64,000 nucleotides of DNA from an uncultured Clostridia bacterium (GTDB lineage: Bacteria; Bacillota; Clostridia; Christensenellales; Borkfalkiaceae): contig CALVXG010000004.1 in the NCBI GenBank assembly GCA_944368925.1, positions 169,650 to 233,649 of the forward strand. The letters are read 5' to 3'. This document shows, piece by piece, positions 60,097-64,000 of the stretch; the first letter of the stretch is position 1, and the number at the start of each line of letters is the position of its first letter. The position numbers and the translations under genes were made by a program. The notes beneath the pieces were generated by a model, which searched no databases, was not told where the DNA came from, and saw only the letters and a program-made list of their open reading frames with translations.

Positions 60097-61359
60097 ATGT
60101 TACAGGAAAAAAAGATATACGTCTATTTTGACAACAACGTAGATAAAAGAATAAAGGTCGGGTGTCTTTTTGCGGATTTTCAAAGAGGAAAAGAAAAGTT
60201 TTCTTTCGAATACGACGACGAGTTTTTTACGAGTTTTCTTTTCCGAAATTTCTTCGATTACGATTTGCAGCCGTATAGGGCAAGGCAATATTTGCCGACG
60301 GATAAAACCTTGTTCGGCGTTTTTTCGGATACCGCGCCGGACAGGTGGGGCAGGCTTTTGATGAAGCGCAGAGAGCGCATCAAAGCCGAAGAACAAAAAT
60401 TGCCAAAAGTAAATACTTTGTATGAAACGGATTATCTGCTCGGCGTTTTCGACGAGGCGCGTATGGGCGCGTTACGTTTTTGTTTGGAGGAAAACGGCGA
60501 ATATCTTTCGGCGGAAAGAGAATTGTCAACGCCGCCGTTTGAAAGTTTAAGAACGCTCGAAGAGGCGTCTCGTCAGTTTGAAAAAGACGAAAACCTATTA
60601 AATGGCAAGTGGCTGAAACTGTTGCTTGCGCCCGGTTCTTCTTTGGGCGGGGCAAGACCGAAAGCTACTGTAAAAGACGTTGACGGAAGTTTATGGATAG
60701 CGAAATTTCCTTCAAAAAACGACGAATACGATATGGGCGCATGGGAGAAAACCGTTCTCGATCTTGCAAAACTTTGCAATCTGAACGTTCCCGAGACAAA
60801 ACTAATGAAATTTTCCAAACTCGGCAGTACGTTTTTGGTAAAGCGTTTTGACAGAGCCTTGGGAAAGAGAATCCATTTTATGTCTGCAATGACGGCCCTC
60901 GGCAAAAAAGACGGGGACAACTCGTCGGGCGGAATAAGTTATCTGGATATTGCGGCGTTTATAAGCGCAAACGGGGCTAATCCGAAAGCGGACTTAACGG
61001 AACTTTGGAAACGTATCGTGTTTAATATCGCGGTTTCCAATACCGACGACCATTTAAGAAACCACGGCTTTATTTTAACCGAAGAAGGCTGGCGATTGTC
61101 TCCGCTATATGACGTAAATCCGAATATAGACAAGGATTCGCTTTCATTGAATATTACGGAAAACGACAATGCGTTATCCGTCGATTTGGCGATAGAAGTT
61201 GCGGAGCATTTCGGAATAGATAAAAAAGATGCGGAAAATATTGCAAACGAAATACTCTCGGCGGTGCGTGATAATTGGCGTAACGTTGCGGAGAAAAACG
61301 GCTTGAGCAAGAACGCGATAGAGTATATGCGCCCCGCGTTTTCTGTGGCAGAAATTTAA
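60097..61359 (+). CDS. hipA: HipA-like serine/threonine kinase toxin
   Basis: 420 residues with the HipA N-terminal beta domain and kinase core. Visible elements: the Gly/Ser loop GSSLGGARPKA (phosphorylatable Ser), the ATP-Lys in SLWIAKFPS, the catalytic loop NTDDHLRNHGF with Asp317, and the metal-binding LSPLYDVNP. HipA kinases phosphorylate glutamyl-tRNA synthetase or similar targets and induce dormancy. GGGGAC-type spacing follows hipB. The gene ends with a terminator, so hipBA is a self-contained module, probably horizontally acquired, next to a truncated galM. Confidence 0.92.
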   Translation: MLQEKKIYVYFDNNVDKRIKVGCLFADFQRGKEKFSFEYDDEFFTSFLFRNFFDYDLQPYRARQYLPTDKTLFGVFSDTAPDRWGRLLMKRRERIKAEEQKLPKVNTLYETDYLLGVFDEARMGALRFCLEENGEYLSAERELSTPPFESLRTLEEASRQFEKDENLLNGKWLKLLLAPGSSLGGARPKATVKDVDGSLWIAKFPSKNDEYDMGAWEKTVLDLAKLCNLNVPETKLMKFSKLGSTFLVKRFDRALGKRIHFMSAMTALGKKDGDNSSGGISYLDIAAFISANGANPKADLTELWKRIVFNIAVSNTDDHLRNHGFILTEEGWRLSPLYDVNPNIDKDSLSLNITENDNALSVDLAIEVAEHFGIDKKDAENIANEILSAVRDNWRNVAEKNGLSKNAIEYMRPAFSVAEI

Positions 61360-61415
61360 GAAATGAAGAGTGCTTTTAAGTAAAATTCAGGTAGAGGCAA
61401 TAATATGTATGAATA

Positions 61416-61455
61416 TCGGGAACGGCAATGAATTTTCCCGAATTTTTATTTTTTG
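61416..61455 (+). terminator. Rho-independent terminator after hipBA
   Basis: A 7-bp stem (TCGGGAA with TTCCCGA) with a 12-base loop is followed by a T-rich run (ATTTTTATTTTTT). It begins 57 bases after the hipA stop. Confidence 0.75.
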
Positions 61456-61854
61456 TCAATTTTGGCGGTTTTATGCAGAAAAAGTTATAAATTCCGCACT
61501 TATACAATAGATATTCATAAAATTATACACAAAAACGAAATTAATGATTATAGCTCTGCGTTTCGCACTCAATCATACACGCTGATGCTTTTAAAAACTG
61601 CAATAATCATACAGTTTATTGCCGTGCTTCTTCTAGACCTGCTGGTTGGGAGTCGGGATGGGACAGTGACTGTGCTAACATCATTTGGGGATATAAAGGC
61701 TAGTTTTTATACGAATGAATAATGACCTGTGCTTGTAAATTTAATTTGAGTTGAGTTAAAAAAGAAGCACATAAGAATCGACTAAAGCTTCAAATACTGT
61801 AAGAGCATTTTAAGTCTGATTATTCCGAAAAGCGTGACTGTTTTTGAAGATAAT
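61456..61854. other. Intergenic stretch without a supported gene
   Basis: About 400 AT-rich bases. A plus-strand open frame (to 61722) contains one hydrophobic segment but has no ribosome binding site and starts inside the terminator, so it is not accepted as a gene. No RNA structure or repeat was recognised. Confidence 0.5.
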
Positions 61855-61890
61855 ACAAGAAAACAAAGGGCACGGAAATTTTCGTGCCCT
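61855..61890 (-). terminator. Rho-independent terminator, minus strand
   Basis: An 8-bp perfect stem (AGGGCACG/CGTGCCCT, 61867-61890) is followed on the minus strand by a T-rich run (TTTGTTTTCTT). It lies directly after the minus-strand gene remnant at 61895, which supports that this was once an expressed gene. Confidence 0.65.
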
Positions 61891-61894
61891 AAAA

Positions 61895-62057
61895 TTATAA
61901 ATTACTAATGACTCTGTTTTTATTGGGTTTAATAGTAAAGGGAATTTTGTGGCTTTTACAGAATTCGATTTCAGCCTGACAACCTTTACTGGAACGATAA
62001 TCACCGCATACCCACATTTCATCTGCTTTTTCCAACAACCAAAGCGTTGTGGATAGA
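61895..62057 (-). pseudogene. 3' remnant of a DUF4406/nucleotide-sugar-sensor-like gene
   Basis: About 54 residues on the minus strand, with LLEKADEMWVCGDYRSSKGC then AEIEFCKSHKIPF, match the C-terminal end of a widespread small mobile-element protein with a Rossmann-like (D-E-x-W-V-x-G-D, S-K-G-x-x-x-E-I) pattern. Upstream the frame stops resembling it at about 62057, where plus-strand coding-like sequence begins. The 5' part is therefore missing. The family name is a tentative match. Confidence 0.45.
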
Positions 62058-62357
62058 ATGCCTGAAAGAGAACGTGCTGAAAATCGTTGTAGGATAGAAG
62101 TTATACCTAAGATAACAGAATCCTCCTTTGTCTTTACCGATTGTAACATGGCGAATTTTGTGTTCAATATGGGACGTTTGGAAAAAGCAATTGACATTGA
62201 GCGTCCGTTATGGGGTGATCCATTGTTTCTGAACGGAATGATCAAAAGTCGTAATCCATATATGTACGCTTTTATGAATCAAGAGGAGAATTCGGACATT
62301 GTTGACTTGTACGCGCAGTTATACCCATATATTTTTAATGCTACCGGTAAAGTATAA
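62049..62357 (+). CDS. Fragment of unknown coding sequence
   Basis: About 100 codons; from near 62085 the sequence looks like natural protein (RIEVIPKITESSFVF, then LWGDPLFLNGMIKSRNPYMY and a C-terminus ending FNATGKV). The initial codons are arginine-rich and lie where the opposing remnant begins, so the real start is probably lost and this is a 3' fragment. No family is recognised. No ribosome binding site was found. Confidence 0.3.
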   Translation: MDRMPERERAENRCRIEVIPKITESSFVFTDCNMANFVFNMGRLEKAIDIERPLWGDPLFLNGMIKSRNPYMYAFMNQEENSDIVDLYAQLYPYIFNATGKV

Positions 62358-62364
62358 TTAAACG

Positions 62365-62506
62365 CACGGGCGATACTTGATTTTTTAGAAAGTATTTTTA
62401 CTTTGGCACCGTAGCGTGTACTTGGCTTAGGCGAGACGGCGGTATCGTATATTTTGTTGTATCGGAAATGCATTTCAATAGTCTGTCTCTTCTTGTTTAC
62501 TTTCAT
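62365..62506 (-). pseudogene. 5' fragment of an unknown minus-strand gene
   Basis: A GGAGAG site on the minus strand precedes ATG 62506, and about 45 codons follow (MKVNKKRQTIEMHFRYNK at the start, then KPSTRYGAKVKILSKK). After about 62365 the frame runs antisense to the better plus-strand frame and is probably no longer coding. It seems to be the start of a basic protein whose remainder was lost. Unknown function; weak support. Confidence 0.25.
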
Positions 62507-62801
62507 CAACTCTCCGAATTTTGCTTTTTCGGTCGGCTATGGTAGCATAGTTCCTCGCGGACGTCAACGTTCGCAAAATCGTTGCTTAAAACACCTATAG
62601 AAACGAATTGATAGCCGAGTAAAGATTGCTCTTTGCTAGGCTCTTTTGCTATTTATGAGGCATTCCCAGACCTGTACGCAACGATTTTGGCTTTGTCCCG
62701 TTGACTTCCGCAGGCTTGCTATTCAGAGTGCCAACATTCACCGTCCTATGCACCTCCGCCTGTTGCCCGAAAAAGGCAAATACAAATTCAGAGGTGTTAA
62801 A
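62507..62801. other. Intergenic stretch before the sigma-like gene
   Basis: About 295 bases. An open frame leads into the following gene from 62646, but the GAGGTG site at 62791-62796 places the real start at 62802. No convincing promoter hexamers or RNA gene were seen. Confidence 0.4.
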
Positions 62802-63470
62802 ATGGAAATGTTGGTAACAAAGTTCTCAAACGGAAAGTATCGTAACGAAGGCGAATTGTTCGATGAACCTATTTCTGCCGAGAACGTCAAACTTATGGGC
62901 GAAATGATTGCTTTGCAGGCTTTACGTACCGTTAAAAAGTTCGATATGAAAGTTGCAGACAGGCTGTATATCGGTCTTATCAAAGACCTGCACCACATGG
63001 GAGAAATAGACTATATCGTGTCAGACGGATATGATTGCGCACAGACGGCTATGTGCTTCCTTTATCAGTTTATAGGCAGAAACGTGTATGATATCTATGG
63101 GAAAGATAAAAAGGGGAAAGACATTACCATTAAACTTGCGTGCTACCGTGAAGTAGACCGCTTCATCGACAGTCTGCGCAACAGGTCTGACAGGCGCGGC
63201 CCTGTCGAATACATAGACTTTACGGACTATAAGGCTCTGCCAATGGATCCCGTAAACTGCTTTGAGAAAGAACAGACCGATTACGGCAAATACGACGAAC
63301 TTGTTGCGGCTTTACAGTTATCCGCACTGGAACTTGCCATCCTGAATTGCTATATGAACGGAATGAGGCAAGCAGAAGTGTGTGCCGAACTCGGAATCGG
63401 CAGGGGAACGATAAACCACAGGAAAGCGAGCATTAGGCAAAGGTACTATTCTTTGTACGGCTCGCTTTGA
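62802..63470 (+). CDS. Mobile-element-type regulator with sigma-70 region 4-like HTH
   Basis: 222 residues from ATG 62802 (GAGGTG five bases upstream). The N-terminal ~150 residues have no recognised domain but look well ordered. The C-terminus has a sigma region 4-like HTH at about residues 168-215: LSALELAILNCYMNGMRQAE, then LGIGRGTINHRKASI. Proteins of this sort are common in integrative elements and prophages of Clostridia, where they control conjugation or replication genes. It stands alone here, so it is probably part of a mobile element continuing past the window or a leftover of one. Confidence 0.6.
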   Translation: MEMLVTKFSNGKYRNEGELFDEPISAENVKLMGEMIALQALRTVKKFDMKVADRLYIGLIKDLHHMGEIDYIVSDGYDCAQTAMCFLYQFIGRNVYDIYGKDKKGKDITIKLACYREVDRFIDSLRNRSDRRGPVEYIDFTDYKALPMDPVNCFEKEQTDYGKYDELVAALQLSALELAILNCYMNGMRQAEVCAELGIGRGTINHRKASIRQRYYSLYGSL

Positions 63471-63498
63471 TATTCCATTAAATTTAATACAACCATAG

Positions 63499-63530
63499 AG
63501 GCAGGCACCATAATTGATGTCTGCCTATTT
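63499..63530 (+). terminator. Possible terminator after the sigma-like gene
   Basis: AGGCAG (63499-63504) pairs with CTGCCT (63521-63526), with additional partial pairing inside, followed by ATTTTCAT. The T-run is short, so termination would be weak. Confidence 0.4.
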
Positions 63531-63561
63531 TCATATAACAATAAAAAAGGGGTGGCAGTTA

Positions 63562-63614
63562 GGCGTGAGCTTGTCTGCGGCGGCGCTACGCGCCGCCGCA
63601 GACAAGCTCACGCC
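63562..63614. repeat. Perfect 24-bp GC-rich hairpin
   Basis: The arm 63562-63585 (starting GGCGTGAGCTTG) is exactly complementary to 63591-63614, with a 5-base loop CTACG; one more A-T pair can form outside. No T-tract follows, so it is not a normal terminator. It could be a mobile-element end, a RNA processing site or a REP/BIME-like repeat. Confidence 0.85.
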
Positions 63615-63650
63615 TGAAATCAACCGAAACGCAACCGCTCAAACGGGCGG

Positions 63651-63777
63651 AACAAAAAACACGCAGCGACAGAAAGGCCCGCCGCGAAAAGGCGTCCGCG
63701 CTGACCCGCTTGCGGATCGCCTTTTTTCCTCGCGGCGGGCGGGCTTTCGTTGTAAAGCTGCGGCATGTTTTTTGTTT
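63651..63777 (+). terminator. Nested inverted repeats with a terminator core
   Basis: An inner hairpin (AAAAGGCG-TCCGC, 63687-63699, pairing with GCGGA-T-CGCCTTTT, 63712-63725) is followed by a T-run and looks like a rho-independent terminator on either strand. It is enclosed by outer imperfect arms: GGCCCGCCGCGA (63676-63687) with TCGCGGCGGGCGGGC (about 63730-63744), and AACAAAAAACACGC (63651-63664) with GCATGTTTTTTGTT (about 63763-63777). The whole can fold into one long stem. No gene is seen in this stretch. Confidence 0.6.
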
Positions 63778-63848
63778 GTTATTCCGCACCTTCCCCTTCG
63801 GCATTATGTATAACTCCGAAAAATTTTTTAATTTTTCTTGAAAATATG

Positions 63849-63888
63849 TGAACATATGTTTGACTTTTTGGGAAAAAGGTTGTATAAT
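63849..63888 (+). promoter_or_regulatory. Strong promoter with overlapping LexA box
   Basis: TTGACT (63860-63865) and TATAAT (63883-63888) with a 17-base spacer form a near-consensus sigma-A promoter. TGAACATATGTTTG (63849-63862) overlaps the -35 and matches eight of ten fixed positions of CGAAC-N4-GTTCG. Transcription would run out of the window; the 112 bases after it contain no good ORF. An SOS-regulated gene, possibly of a mobile element, should follow. Confidence 0.7.
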
Positions 63889-64000
63889 ACCCGCATGCAC
63901 CTGAAAAGGGGCAGGTACAACTGAATAAGAGAGCTGATTTATGAATTGATTGAGTAAGTAAGATAAGAATAGAGAAGCCGTGAAGCGATACCATTGAGAT

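Noticed and set aside
61453-61722. An 89-codon plus-strand frame with one hydrophobic segment.
   Set aside because: It begins in the T-run of the hipBA terminator, has no ribosome binding site and no recognisable pattern.
63514-63813. A 99-codon plus-strand frame across the hairpins.
   Set aside because: It runs through both arms of the inverted repeats and through a terminator, with no ribosome binding site.

Overview
The window looks like part of a chromosome of an uncultured Gram-positive, Clostridia-like gut or rumen bacterium (Bacillota). The signs are strong AGGAGG-type ribosome binding sites, lipobox-bearing solute-binding proteins of CUT1 sugar ABC transporters, WYL and AraC regulators, Gram-positive-style LexA boxes and densely packed intracellular glycosidase operons with ATGA overlaps. 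No rRNA, tRNA or CRISPR array was seen. The lineage is an inference from gene style.

Region A (1-18.3 kb, all plus strand) is a glycan-uptake operon. It holds the end of a surface protein with InlB-type repeats, an ABC ATPase with a coiled-coil insert, a lipoprotein binding protein, two permeases, an RDD membrane protein, beta-phosphoglucomutase, GH127, GH3, GH78, a GH63/GH37-like enzyme, an SGNH esterase-like protein, an MgtC-family protein and a WYL regulator, closed by a clear terminator. The enzymes suggest arabinose-, rhamnose- and glucose-containing plant oligosaccharides.

Region B (18.3-23.5 kb) is a decayed mobile block. A LexA-box promoter leads into a zinc-ribbon/membrane protein, tiny ORFs, a multi-TM P-loop protein with a damaged Walker A and a rolling-circle Rep cut off just after motif I. 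The gene order recalls filamentous phages (inoviruses) or related ssDNA plasmids. A LigD-type DNA ligase lacking its 5' end follows.

Region C (23.5-59.6 kb) is a second, larger glycan locus. An AraC regulator points away from GH20, two tandem Ig-like lipoproteins, a binding protein fused to two Flg_new repeats, a secreted GH97, a second binding protein, two permeases, an ABC ATPase with two inserts, an alpha-toroid protein, two FAD oxidoreductases, a GH94 phosphorylase, an N-acetylhexosamine kinase, GH78, GH2, GH1, NagB, a PIG-L deacetylase, GH13 and GalM. Most enzymes lack signal peptides, so oligosaccharides are probably imported by ABC transport and cut in the cytoplasm. The kinase is frameshifted, nagB has an in-frame stop and galM is frameshifted and truncated, so the amino-sugar branch seems to be decaying, unless these are assembly errors.

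Region D (59.6-64 kb) holds a HipBA toxin-antitoxin module with its own promoter and terminator, a patch of gene fragments in opposing directions, a mobile-element-type sigma-like regulator, a perfect 24-bp hairpin, a nested inverted repeat with a terminator core, and a strong LexA-box promoter running off the window.

The most unusual observation is that both operon-encoded sugar ABC ATPases carry large, apparently unrelated insertions at the same point of the helical subdomain that contacts the permeases.
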